Assembly: GCA_905182195.1 (NCBI GenBank)
Contig: CAJJAW010000008.1
Span: 62,001-126,000, forward strand
Source: Alphaproteobacteria bacterium UBA4588
GTDB lineage: Bacteria; Pseudomonadota; Alphaproteobacteria; Rhodobacterales; Rhodobacteraceae
DNA: 64,000 bases
Direction: 5' to 3'
Part shown: piece after piece, positions 49,410 to 57,808 of the stretch
Layout of the letters: each line of letters opens with the position of its first letter
Position numbering within the stretch: the stretch's first letter is position 1
Notes under the pieces: generated by a model
The model's database searches: none
What the model saw: the letters and a program-made list of their open reading frames with translations, nothing else
Told to the model about the DNA's origin: nothing
Translations under genes and position numbers: made by a program

Positions 49410-50220
49410 TATAGTTAAACTTTAGAGGATTTGGAGCAGCCTTGGGAGCCCTCTTTTTAGAAACTACCTTTTTCTTTGCTGCTAGTTTAGCAAGTTTATT
49501 CATTTCAAAAATTTCAGCAGATACCTTTTGTTGCATCTCAAGCAGTTTATTTACTTTATCTTCCAATGCCTGGACTTGTTTATAAGTTACAATGCTATTT
49601 CCGTCACTGCCTACTTCATCCTCAACATCGTCAGCTTGCACAAAAAATTTCTCCATATTGGAAAGTTGACTCACGATTGTATTTTGGGTTGTTTCCGTTT
49701 TCGACTGAATACTTTCGAGCGTTGTGGTTGCAAATTGCTGGATCAAGCTGTTTACGTCTCGAACCGTGAGCTTAACAGCTTTTGAATATTTGGCTTCAGC
49801 TCCGGAGATATCATCGACTGCCTGCTGCGATGATGCTTTCAAATCCACCAGCGCGGATTGAATTAGCTTCTGATTTTCGTTGTTTTGTTTAACAGTTTTA
49901 ATAGACTCGTCTAATTTTGCAACATTTTCTGTAAAAATAGCCAAAGCTTCAATAGACACATTTGAATTAGTTTTTAGTGTTCCCAGAGCTTTATAATACA
50001 TTATCGAGGCTGCCCCAAGAGACACCAAACCAGCAAGGATAGCACTCACAAAAATAATCAGGACAGAATTGTATATCTTATTTGCCTGAATATTAACAAC
50101 TTCAAACTGTTCTTTAAGGTTGTGAAATACTTCTGTCACCTCAGCAGCAGTATCAGCAGCATCTAATGCTACTTGAATACTGTCCTGAATGTTATCATTT
50201 TCTGTTACTTTAGCTGCCAT
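49402..50220 (-). CDS. Membrane-anchored coiled-coil protein, unknown
   Basis: A 272-residue intact gene. One membrane segment at about residues 52-76 (SVLIIFVSAILAGLVSLGAA) is followed by a long coiled-coil region (about 85-235) reminiscent of methyl-accepting or tape-measure proteins but with no signalling motif. The C-terminal tail is lysine/alanine-rich (KLAAKKKVVSKKRAPKAAPN). It is probably an inner-membrane protein with a large soluble domain. It is the third gene of the operon behind flhB, 4 bp after the Cys-rich gene. Not recognised as a known flagellar part. Confidence 0.55.
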   Translation of the reverse strand: MAAKVTENDNIQDSIQVALDAADTAAEVTEVFHNLKEQFEVVNIQANKIYNSVLIIFVSAILAGLVSLGAASIMYYKALGTLKTNSNVSIEALAIFTENVAKLDESIKTVKQNNENQKLIQSALVDLKASSQQAVDDISGAEAKYSKAVKLTVRDVNSLIQQFATTTLESIQSKTETTQNTIVSQLSNMEKFFVQADDVEDEVGSDGNSIVTYKQVQALEDKVNKLLEMQQKVSAEIFEMNKLAKLAAKKKVVSKKRAPKAAPNPLKFNYND

Positions 50221-50223
50221 CTA

Positions 50224-50412
50224 TCAGAACCTTTTAGACGTTAATGTTTTAACTTTCACCTTATGGTAAGCACAATCTGTGCCAGTTGTTCCAAAAACCG
50301 ATTGGCTAGGCAAAGATTTTGATTTGAAGTTAAATTTCTTACATCCCCATGGCCGAAGCTTATCATGTGTTACATAAAAATATAAACAATTATAACATGT
50401 TATTTTGGCCAT
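50224..50412 (-). CDS. Small cysteine-rich protein, 62 residues
   Basis: Four conserved-looking cysteines (CYNCLYFY near residue 6, GCKKF at 23-24, TDCAYH near 46) with an invariant-looking Tyr/His pattern suggest one bound zinc. Small proteins of this type lie next to flhB or fliR in several marine proteobacteria and are often misannotated. It overlaps the start of the preceding gene by 13 bp. No function can be assigned. Confidence 0.5.
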   Translation of the reverse strand: MAKITCYNCLYFYVTHDKLRPWGCKKFNFKSKSLPSQSVFGTTGTDCAYHKVKVKTLTSKRF

Positions 50413-50621
50413 ATAACTCTAACAACCTTTAGAACCAAACTTTGAATAGCGAACCTGATAGACGCCAGAAACGTTAAAAATGCGCCTAAGTACACCAAAA
50501 CAGCTTTGACATGATAATCACTATCTAATAAATTGTTAGCCTCAAAAACAAGCCAAAGCGCTGCTCCAAAAAATGCTACTGAAGAAATCAACTCACCAGT
50601 TGATCTTTGATGTCTCTTCAT
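50400..50621 (-). CDS. Small two-helix membrane protein downstream of flhB
   Basis: The likely start is the ATG at 50621, 16 bp after the flhB stop, giving 73 residues: MKRHQRSTGELISSVAFFGA, ALWLVFEANNLLDSDYHVKA, VLVYLGAFLTFLASIRFAI. Two membrane helices. An in-frame longer form back to 50714 would overlap flhB. It is the first of the six accessory genes. Confidence 0.55.
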   Translation of the reverse strand: MKRHQRSTGELISSVAFFGAALWLVFEANNLLDSDYHVKAVLVYLGAFLTFLASIRFAIQSLVLKVVRVIWPK

Positions 50622-50637
50622 ATCACTAACCCCGATA

Positions 50638-51783
50638 TCATAACTTTGAACCAAATTCATCATATAGAAGATCGCTTGGAATGTCTGGATCTTCGAAAGT
50701 TGGTTTAGCACCACGCTCTAATTGAAGCACATAAGCCAAAACGGAAGCAACCGCAGAGAACAAATCTTCTGAAACATCGGCGCCAATATCTCCAGTAAAG
50801 TATAGCGCCCTTGCTAGTAACGGACTGCGCACTCGACTAATACTTGCCTTGTCTGCTTCTTCGATGATCCGCAATGCTAGCGGCCCCTTGCCCATTGCAA
50901 TTATGTAGGGTGTATCACGAACACCTGGCTCATATTTAAGTGCTACCGCAAAGTGAGTTGGGTTGGTGATTATCACTGAAGCATCACCAATATTTTCAAT
51001 CGCCTGTGCACGCTGGGAAGCTTTTTGACTGGCCTCCATCTGCAGGCGTCTAATTCTAGATTTAACTTCAGGTGAGCCCTCACTGTCTTTTGACTCGTCC
51101 TTCATATCCTGCCTGTTCATGCGCAGTTTTTGCAACCATTGGTGGCGGCTCCACAGGTAATCTCCAGCACCGATTATGGCAAAGATACAAACTAATGCAG
51201 CAACTAGAGACAGCAGAGACTGATAAAAGACTTGAAAGCCATCGCTCAAAGATGAGCTACTTAGGTAAAGTACCTTGGGCATAAATGTCCAAATAACTAG
51301 CCCACTCACTGAAATCAAAAAAACAACTTTTATTACTGACTTGACTAGTTCAACCAAGCCTTTGACAGAGAAAATTCGCTTCAATCCGCTTAGAGGGTTT
51401 ATGCGGCTTGGTTTGAAGGCCATTGCTTTGCTGGAAAAGTTGATAGAACCTCCAACAATAAGTTGAGTGAATAGTACTGCCGCTAGGATTGGGAATGCAA
51501 AAATTGCTGCGCCACCCAATACGAGGTTAAAAGCTAACTCTGAACTAAAAACTCTCAGAACTTCCAAGCCTTCAGGATGATCCCACCTAAAAAGTGAAGT
51601 CCAACCAACCAAAATAGTTTTTGAAAGCATCCCAAGACAAAAAAGAACAACTAGTCCCATCAGAGTTGAGCCAAGAACGAACATCTCTTTGGAAGAGAGG
51701 ATGTCCCCATCCTCCTTAGCTTTATCCAAACGTTTTTCAGTTGGGTCTAACGTTTTTTCTTGACTGTTATTCTCTTCAGCCAT
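50638..51783 (-). CDS. flhB: Flagellar export switch protein FlhB
   Basis: An export apparatus protein that self-cleaves to switch substrate specificity from hook to filament. The ATG at 51783 (GGAG 7 bases upstream) gives MAEENNSQEKTLDPTEKRLD, the usual FlhB start. A 5-codon longer GTG-start form is less likely. About 381 residues, intact. Four membrane helices are followed by the cytoplasmic domain with the autocleavage motif NPTH (VIITNPTHFAVALKYEPG, about residues 263-280). The C-terminal PLARALYFTGDIGADVSEDL block is conserved. It ends the fliO-P-Q-R-flhB run. Confidence 0.95.
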   Translation of the reverse strand: MAEENNSQEKTLDPTEKRLDKAKEDGDILSSKEMFVLGSTLMGLVVLFCLGMLSKTILVGWTSLFRWDHPEGLEVLRVFSSELAFNLVLGGAAIFAFPILAAVLFTQLIVGGSINFSSKAMAFKPSRINPLSGLKRIFSVKGLVELVKSVIKVVFLISVSGLVIWTFMPKVLYLSSSSLSDGFQVFYQSLLSLVAALVCIFAIIGAGDYLWSRHQWLQKLRMNRQDMKDESKDSEGSPEVKSRIRRLQMEASQKASQRAQAIENIGDASVIITNPTHFAVALKYEPGVRDTPYIIAMGKGPLALRIIEEADKASISRVRSPLLARALYFTGDIGADVSEDLFSAVASVLAYVLQLERGAKPTFEDPDIPSDLLYDEFGSKL

Positions 51784-52625
51784 CGTTCTGCTCCACAAGC
51801 AACAACATCAGTAGATCTATTATTTCGAGTCAATAAATCCTTGAAAGCAAACGCAAGGGCATCCACAGAAAAATATAAAATTAAAAATGCACCAATAAGT
51901 GTCATTGGAAAACCAAAAGAAAACAAATTCAATTGCGGTGCTGATTTTGTGATAAAGCCAACTGCAATGTTAACAAATATCAAAATAACTACAATCGGCA
52001 ACATAATCATTGCTGCAGATTTGAATAGGATTTCGCTGGCGGACAACCCAGCACTTACCAAATCGCTATATGTTGTAAACTCACCTAGAGGGTAGTACTC
52101 GAAGCTTTTATAAATAAAGCCAAGAACCATTAAATGTCCATTAATAGTAAAAAACGTAACTATTAAAAACATCATAAAAATTTGGCTTATTACAGGTGAC
52201 TGACCGCCACCAGTAGGGTCCACTGTCGCAGCGAATGCTAAACCTGATGTGGCTGCAATTTTCTCCCCAGCCAAACTAACTGCTGCAAAACCTATATTTA
52301 AAACTAGCCCAACAGTAAGCCCAATAAACAGCTCTTGCATAATTATTAAAATTAACTTGGGGCCCAACAAAATACTGCGTTCTGGAAATTCAAGAGTTCC
52401 AAGTATCCAAAACCCCAAGCAAAACGAAAATACAATTCTGATTTGTAGCGGTACCATTCTTCCACCAAAAAACGGAGCCGAAACCAAAAAAGCGCCTACC
52501 CTTAGGGAGGCTATCAACAATAGGATTAAAAAGGTGAATAGCTCTTGCAATTCAAGTCCTGGCAGAGCACCCAGTTCGTTCACTATAGGTAACAAACTAG
52601 AGACCCTTCCTAGATATTTCGTCAA
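51747..52625 (-). CDS. fliR: Flagellar export protein FliR
   Basis: A 292-residue polytopic export-gate subunit. Six membrane segments and the conserved blocks LRVGAFLVSAPFFGGRMVPL (about 41-60) and FAATVDPTGGGQSPVISQIF are visible. The C-terminal 20 residues (ERWLKRITVKKKR) run 37 bp into flhB and look un-FliR-like. Either the stop is misplaced by an indel or there is a real overlap. The start also overlaps fliQ by 29 bp; a downstream start such as the one near LELQELFTFLILLL is possible. Confidence 0.9.
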   Translation of the reverse strand: MTKYLGRVSSLLPIVNELGALPGLELQELFTFLILLLIASLRVGAFLVSAPFFGGRMVPLQIRIVFSFCLGFWILGTLEFPERSILLGPKLILIIMQELFIGLTVGLVLNIGFAAVSLAGEKIAATSGLAFAATVDPTGGGQSPVISQIFMMFLIVTFFTINGHLMVLGFIYKSFEYYPLGEFTTYSDLVSAGLSASEILFKSAAMIMLPIVVILIFVNIAVGFITKSAPQLNLFSFGFPMTLIGAFLILYFSVDALAFAFKDLLTRNNRSTDVVACGAERWLKRITVKKKR

Positions 52626-52866
52626 ATATGTAGGTAAAATAGTCCGTCATTTGGGTAATGGTAAAAGTGGCCATTAATGACATAGTCAGTAAAACGATAA
52701 ATAATTTAGGGACAAAGCTCAGTGTCATTTCATTAATAGACGTAGCCGCTTGAATTAGGCCGATAAACAAACCTACCGACAAAGCCACTAAAAGGACCGG
52801 GCCAGCGACCATAATAATTTGCCAGAAAGCCATACTAAGATATTGAACATTTTGATCAAAAACCAC
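52597..52866 (-). CDS. fliQ: Flagellar export protein FliQ
   Basis: An 89-residue product with two membrane helices: WQIIMVAGPVLLVALSVGLF near residue 15, then IGLIQAATSINEMTLSFVPK, the FliQ signature loop, and a second helix. Part of the FliPQR core of the export gate. Length and motif are standard. It lies 4 bp after fliP. Confidence 0.93.
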   Translation of the reverse strand: MVFDQNVQYLSMAFWQIIMVAGPVLLVALSVGLFIGLIQAATSINEMTLSFVPKLFIVLLTMSLMATFTITQMTDYFTYIFDEISRKGL

Positions 52867-52870
52867 GTCT

Positions 52871-53636
52871 CTATCCCACTACAAATGTGGAAGAAAGTGA
52901 ACCAATCATCATGGCCCAGCCATCAACCAATACAAACAGTAACAACTTAAATGGCAGGGAAATTAACATAGGTGAGAGCATCATCATGCCCAAAGACATC
53001 AATATAGAAGCGATAACAAAATCAATAACCAAAAAGGGCAGAAAAATTAGAAATCCAATTTCAAAGGCTGTTTTCAATTCAGAGGTTATAAATGACGGTA
53101 AAACGATTGAAAGCGGGATCGCTTGCGTATCTTCAAATGGCCCTTGGCCAGCCATCTCAGCAAACATATTCATCGTATCTGATGCGAGTATTAGCAACCA
53201 TAAATTCTTTCATCAAATCTGTTGCTATAGATAATGCCACTTGAGCTGATGTTGTGCCCTCTAAATACGGATTTAATGCAGTTTCGTATATAATTTCAAA
53301 AATTGGGCTCATTACATAAAAGGTAATGAAGAGTGCAATAGCAATCAAAACCTGATTGGGAGGCGTTTGCTGAGTTCCAAGGGCCTGCCTTAAAATTGAG
53401 AGAACTATGATGACACGCGTAAACGCAGTCATTCCCAATACGATTGACGGAACAACCGTCAACACTGTCATGAGAACAAGTATTTGAAGCGATAGCGAGT
53501 ATGTGGCTTCGCCATTTTCGCCGACAGTAGATGATAAGGCAGGCAGGCCCAGGACGCTAGCATCCTGAGAGAACGCCACTGACGCAACCAGGTTGCCAGC
53601 TAGTAAAATAATTAAACTAAGAACAAACTGTTTCAT
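52871..53636 (-). CDS. fliP: Flagellar export protein FliP (one frameshift)
   Basis: Core export-gate subunit. Piece 53636-53157 has a signal peptide and the block [40 protein letters not shown] and [20 protein letters not shown]. Piece 53197-52871 has [40 protein letters not shown] and [21 protein letters not shown], all classic FliP. The join, VANTR then [10 protein letters not shown], needs one base change near 53175. Complete length is about 255 residues, normal for FliP. Confidence 0.93.
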
Positions 53637-53944
53637 TGGCTATCGAGCCCCACTTGCATATCATCTGATGCTGGGACCTGCATCTTCTTGGGCAACTCTA
53701 TAACAGTTGAGCTTCCGTTTTTGCCAGAAACCACCAAAAACGAAATATCTGCACATTCGACGACTGTGGCTGAAGCAAATTTGGAGAGAGGTAATGTACT
53801 CGCAACTTTAAGCGGCCAGGAGACTGTCTTCCCTAACACCACACCAAAAAGTTTTCTACGCTTGAGGATTACTTGTGCACACACAAGTAATCCTAAAAAC
53901 ACTAAAACTAATATTATCTTGCTAACGTCAAAATCAACCATCAA
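53633..53944 (-). CDS. fliO: Flagellar export accessory protein FliO
   Basis: A 103-residue product with one N-terminal membrane helix (IILVLVFLGLLVCAQVIL) and a small cytoplasmic domain with the FliO-like KVASTLPLSKFASATVVECA and SFLVVSGK strands. It stabilises FliP assembly. It is first of fliO-P-Q-R-flhB and overlaps fliP by 4 bp. Its sigma-54 promoter lies 22 bp upstream. Confidence 0.8.
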   Translation of the reverse strand: MMVDFDVSKIILVLVFLGLLVCAQVILKRRKLFGVVLGKTVSWPLKVASTLPLSKFASATVVECADISFLVVSGKNGSSTVIELPKKMQVPASDDMQVGLDSQ

Positions 53945-53965
53945 ATTACTCCCCTAAATAGGTAG

Positions 53966-53981
53966 AGCAATAGCAATGCCA
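53966..53981 (-). promoter_or_regulatory. Sigma-54 promoter of fliO-P-Q-R-flhB
   Basis: The minus strand reads TGGCAT-TGCTA-TTGCT, correctly spaced, in the fliN-fliO gap. Confidence 0.8.
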
Positions 53982-54057
53982 AACTAATTATATTGATTTA
54001 ATACAATGCTTAAGATTTTCTTATTAGAACGTCAAATGTTTGAAAAACTTAGGAGTT

Positions 54058-54367
54058 CTAAATACTTTCCATCCGCTTTTCTGGGTCTACAATTTCTCCA
54101 AACCGAATTCCAAAACGCTCGCCTATCATCACAACTTCACCCTTAGCTATTTTTGTGTTATTCACTAGAATATCAAGAGGATCACCAGCCAGTCGGTCTA
54201 GCTCCACAACGGATCCCTCATTCAGTCTTAGTAAATCTTTTATTGTGATTTCAGTCCTGCCAACCTCAACAGTGAGCTCGACATCAATATTTTCTAATAC
54301 TTTTAAGTTTTCTATGCCAACGTGTTTTGTGCTCAGCGCTCTCAGCTGCTTGCTTGTCTTCAGCCAT
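54058..54367 (-). CDS. fliN: Flagellar switch protein FliN (one frameshift)
   Basis: C-ring subunit. The ATG at 54367 overlaps the true fliM end and gives MAEDKQAAESAEHK. An indel in CACAAAACAC near 54328 then shifts the frame. The second frame reads VGIENLKVLENIDVELTVEV, GRTEITIKDLLRLNEGSVVE, LDRLAGDPLDILVNNTKIAK and GEVVMIGERFGIRFGEIVDP to the TAG at 54058. This is a perfect SpoA-domain FliN of about 103 residues. Because of the break no long single open frame covers it, so it is easily missed. Confidence 0.9.
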
Positions 54368-55360
54368 TTTCCTTGTCCTTTTTTAGTGAAATTCGTTTAG
54401 TCATGGAAACCGCAGCGTTTCCGCCCAAGCTTACCAATTTCCGCGTGGTAGACTGGTTCTCCAGAGACCTTGACTACAATATTTTCAGGCATGGAAATCG
54501 GGAATGTGTCGCCAACAGTACTCTTCATCAGCCTTCCCAAGCTAGCTTTACTCCTGGTCAATTCAGCCGATAATGGCAATGGAATTGATAATACAGCCTG
54601 CTCCAATTTCTGCTTTCCAGGTACGATCATCCTGCACAAACTCATTTTGAACTCGGGACCTTAATTGTGAAGAAATAGGTTTCAGGGTTTGTAGTGGGTA
54701 TAATACGTCAAAACTTGCCGGCTCTGCATCTGGCATCTGAACCATAAACGAACAGACAATCACAGTATCGCCCCCATCAACAAATGACACAAACTGTATA
54801 TTCTCTTCTCGCGACAGAGGTTCGAACGTAGTCACAAAAAGATCTTTCCAGGCATCTTCCATAGCCCTGTTCATTCCATCAGTTATGATTTGAATGATAC
54901 GTTGCTCTGTAGCAGTGAACTCACCTTTAGCCTGATGTAAGGCCTTAATTTTGGACCCGCCATAATAAGAATTCGTCAAAATTGAGATGAACGACGATTG
55001 AACAATTAGTAATGAATTGCCTCTGAGCGCTTCCAATCTATTTGTCGTAACACTGACAAAATTATCGCAACCAGCAACATATTCATCAAACGATTTAACT
55101 TCTGGAGGAAAGGAAGAAATACGCGGCATTATCCGCAACATTGGAAGAAAAACAGAACGCGTAAATCGGCATATTTTTTCATTTATCATTCTCAAGGCAT
55201 AATAATCACCAAGTAACGAAAGGTCTTCTGAACCAAAATCAAAATCTCTTACTGCTTTCGTATCGAAAACATCAATAGCATTCTCTGGCTCAGCAACGGC
55301 TTCAAGCCCCCCCAGGAGAGCCTCAACCTCGTCATTAGAAAGTTTTCGCGAACCAACCAT
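54360..55360 (-). CDS. fliM: Flagellar switch protein FliM (two frameshifts)
   Basis: C-ring protein that binds CheY-P. The main frame from 55360 has the N-terminal LSNDEVEALLGGL motif and GDYYALRMINEKICRFTRSV near residue 50. The frame breaks near 54610. The C-terminal SpoA-like domain continues as LSIPLPLSAELTRSKASLGR and LMKSTVGDTFPISMPENIVV. A second indel near 54420 leads to GGNAAVSMTKRISLKKDKEN and a TGA at 54360 that overlaps fliN. Complete length is about 333 residues, as usual. Confidence 0.9.
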
Positions 55361-55375
55361 TTTAAATTTGGCCTT

Positions 55376-55951
55376 TTATTGAAGTACGTAAGAGGTAAAG
55401 TGAACACCTTCAACGCCGCCAAAGCCCTCAAGGTCTTCCAGCTTCAAGTTGATTGCGTCTCTCATGCTATTGGCTAATCTATCTCGTCCAACTTTACCAT
55501 CAATGTCATCAACTGTATAAGTTCCCATAACTCCCAGAACTTCTGAGCGCAGAGCCATCTGATGTTTTTCAACATTTTCAATTACGGTCTCATCATACTG
55601 AGTTGAAATACCAACACTAATCTGTAAAAACTGTTTAGATTTAAGCAGGTTGGTCGTGAAGTTGTCTGCGAACGTGAAATAGGAAGTTACAAAGGTCTCA
55701 CTAGACGGCGTTTCCTTAGTTACCTTTTGTTCCAACAAACCTTCTTCATTCTCTCCATCCTCACTCGGAAGTTGGCCCGCCTGTTGAAGTTTTCTTTCAA
55801 TCAGTGCTTCAACTTGTTCTACGGGTGTTTGAGTGGGCATGAATAGGTATGCCCCCAGCCCAAGGCCTACACCCATTAAAAGGAGTGGACCCAATCCAAA
55901 TAGCGCAATCTTCTTGAAATTAATTTTTCGTTTTTGAGTTTCTTCGGCCAT
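55376..55951 (-). CDS. fliL: Flagellar basal body-associated protein FliL
   Basis: A 191-residue single-pass inner-membrane protein (helix IALFGLGPLLLMGVGLGLGA YLF at about residues 12-34), with a short cytoplasmic tail and a periplasmic stomatin-like domain that rings the stator. The C-terminal region has VEKHQMALRSEVLGVMGTYT and RDAINLKLEDLEGFGGVEGV HFTSYVLQ, the FliL end. The frame is intact. It lies between fliK and fliM. Confidence 0.9.
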   Translation of the reverse strand: MAEETQKRKINFKKIALFGLGPLLLMGVGLGLGAYLFMPTQTPVEQVEALIERKLQQAGQLPSEDGENEEGLLEQKVTKETPSSETFVTSYFTFADNFTTNLLKSKQFLQISVGISTQYDETVIENVEKHQMALRSEVLGVMGTYTVDDIDGKVGRDRLANSMRDAINLKLEDLEGFGGVEGVHFTSYVLQ

Positions 55952-55960
55952 AATTTTATC

Positions 55961-57787
55961 CTACGCGATCAAGTTCAAACTTGTGGAAGTTCTATAAGAA
56001 GTTTGGGATTGACTGTTTCGTGCTGCATCATGCTTTAGCACATTGTTTGCTTTGTCAGTAACCCTGTTTCGGTTCTGATTTGAATTCTGTCGTTGTTGTT
56101 CCGATCCGCTTTGCATACCAACTGCAAAATTTGCAAGTTTCATGCCATTCTGTGCAGTAATTTGGAGTAATGAATCTTCGTTTGCCCTAAGTAGGCTTGC
56201 AGCAGCCTGTGTCTCAGCTACCATCCGAATATCTATTGCCTGCTTGTCCAAAAATACGTTTACTTTGATTTTTCCAAAACTTTCCGGCTCCAGATGTATT
56301 TCAAAATTTTGTTGGCCCTTCAAAACCTTATCTACAACCAGCATGCCAAGCCTTGAAGCATATTGAGCACTATAAAGTGAAATTTTGTTATTTACGCCCG
56401 GAGCCAACCCTTCCAAATTAATTGACGGGCTGGCATTGGGTAAGACTATGTTATCAAATTTGTTAATACCAAATCCTGTTATATCAGCTTGGCGTCCCGA
56501 CAATTGCTCTACTTGTGGGATCAAACTGGGAAAAGTTATTTGCTTCATTCTCAAAGTATCTGCAGCCTCTAAAAACGACTTTGGGTTGAACGCGTCTAAA
56601 TCTACCTTTTTTTCGAACCCATTCGCACCAGTTTGTTCTGAAAATAAATAATTTTTATCGCTTTTTATTAGATTTAAAAATTTGTTAGGGGTAGCCAAAT
56701 TCAGAGCACTATCAATCGGGCCCGGCCATCCATCAATTTTAGTAGTTGAAAGTAATACTGCATTTTTTTCAACAATAATTTGTTTTTGCAATAGATCTAA
56801 TGTTAACGGCTTTTGGTTAAGACTGCTAACCTCAGAGGCATCTTCTTTTGAAAGATTGGGATTTTTTACATCCAAAAGTTGTTTATGAAAAAATGAATTC
56901 GCCTCCAAGAGTGATACAGGCCGAATGTCTAAATTCTGGCTGAACTTTAATATCGGATCAGTCGAAGCTATTTTTGTTACTATTTGCTCACCATTTTTTG
57001 ACGCATTAGACATCTCTTCTAAAGCTAGGATAAGCGCCTTAGTTCTTATTTTCAAATCAAGCGGGACTTCACTTTTCTGAGCAATTTCCACGCGCGCCAG
57101 TTCTTGCACCTCAGTCAAAAGCGGTGTCTTAGCATCAGCACTGTTTCGGTTTACATTCTCTAATCTGATATCAAATTTCACGAAATCAGGTAACCTATTC
57201 GGATCCGTGTCTTTCGGTATAGATAAACCAATTAGTAACCTGGACCTAGTATCTGTATCTGGGTCAATTTCTATAATCTTGGCTACAGATACAAGGTTTA
57301 CGCCTGGCTCTAAATCATCGTCGCCTGAAATGTTGAACAAGTCAGTAGCTCCCAATTTTCCCTCTGCATCTATTAGCTGGAGCTTAACTGGAATAAACGG
57401 ATCATAATCTTTTTTTATGACGTTACTTACCCCAAGTTGAATTGGGACAGTTTGGGGGATTAGAAGCTCTATCGGTGTCTTTATAGCACCATCTTTAGGT
57501 GTAGAAGAAAACACTTCGTTTAAATTTTTCTTCAAATCACGAATATCGAAGAATAAAAAAGAACTATTCGAATCTTTTAATTCTAGATGCATCGCAATGC
57601 CATCAGTCAAATCACTTAAAAAATCTAAATTAGGCGCTTCTGAAATATCTTGTGTGGGTAACCCACCTTTTGATCCATCTGCTACAGTCTGCTTCGCAAA
57701 AACACCCAGAGCCGAAACTAAGTCTTCAAATGTAGAAAACTTTATACCAACTTCACTTTCAACCGTTTCAACATTCGGCACCCACAC
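55961..57787 (-). CDS. fliK: Hook-length control protein FliK, C-terminal part
   Basis: 608 residues from a GTG at 57787 (an in-frame TAA lies 2 codons upstream). The conserved Flg_hook domain, about residues 455-560, contains GMLVVDKVLKGQQNFEIHLE then PESFGKIKVNVFLDKQAIDI. It docks on FlhB for the specificity switch. The asparagine/glutamine-rich tail follows. The preceding gene (58780-57809) looks like the missing N-terminal half of the same protein, read in another frame with only 21 bp between. The two together, about 930 residues, may be one FliK split by an indel. Confidence 0.82.
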   Translation of the reverse strand: MWVPNVETVESEVGIKFSTFEDLVSALGVFAKQTVADGSKGGLPTQDISEAPNLDFLSDLTDGIAMHLELKDSNSSFLFFDIRDLKKNLNEVFSSTPKDGAIKTPIELLIPQTVPIQLGVSNVIKKDYDPFIPVKLQLIDAEGKLGATDLFNISGDDDLEPGVNLVSVAKIIEIDPDTDTRSRLLIGLSIPKDTDPNRLPDFVKFDIRLENVNRNSADAKTPLLTEVQELARVEIAQKSEVPLDLKIRTKALILALEEMSNASKNGEQIVTKIASTDPILKFSQNLDIRPVSLLEANSFFHKQLLDVKNPNLSKEDASEVSSLNQKPLTLDLLQKQIIVEKNAVLLSTTKIDGWPGPIDSALNLATPNKFLNLIKSDKNYLFSEQTGANGFEKKVDLDAFNPKSFLEAADTLRMKQITFPSLIPQVEQLSGRQADITGFGINKFDNIVLPNASPSINLEGLAPGVNNKISLYSAQYASRLGMLVVDKVLKGQQNFEIHLEPESFGKIKVNVFLDKQAIDIRMVAETQAAASLLRANEDSLLQITAQNGMKLANFAVGMQSGSEQQRQNSNQNRNRVTDKANNVLKHDAARNSQSQTSYRTSTSLNLIA

Positions 57788-57808
57788 CTCTTATCGCGTG
57801 AGCGGCGC

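Noticed and set aside
5533-55360. Programmed frameshifting as an explanation for the many breaks
   Set aside because: No common slippery heptamer or downstream structure recurs, shifts are of both signs, and they occur in genes that never use recoding.
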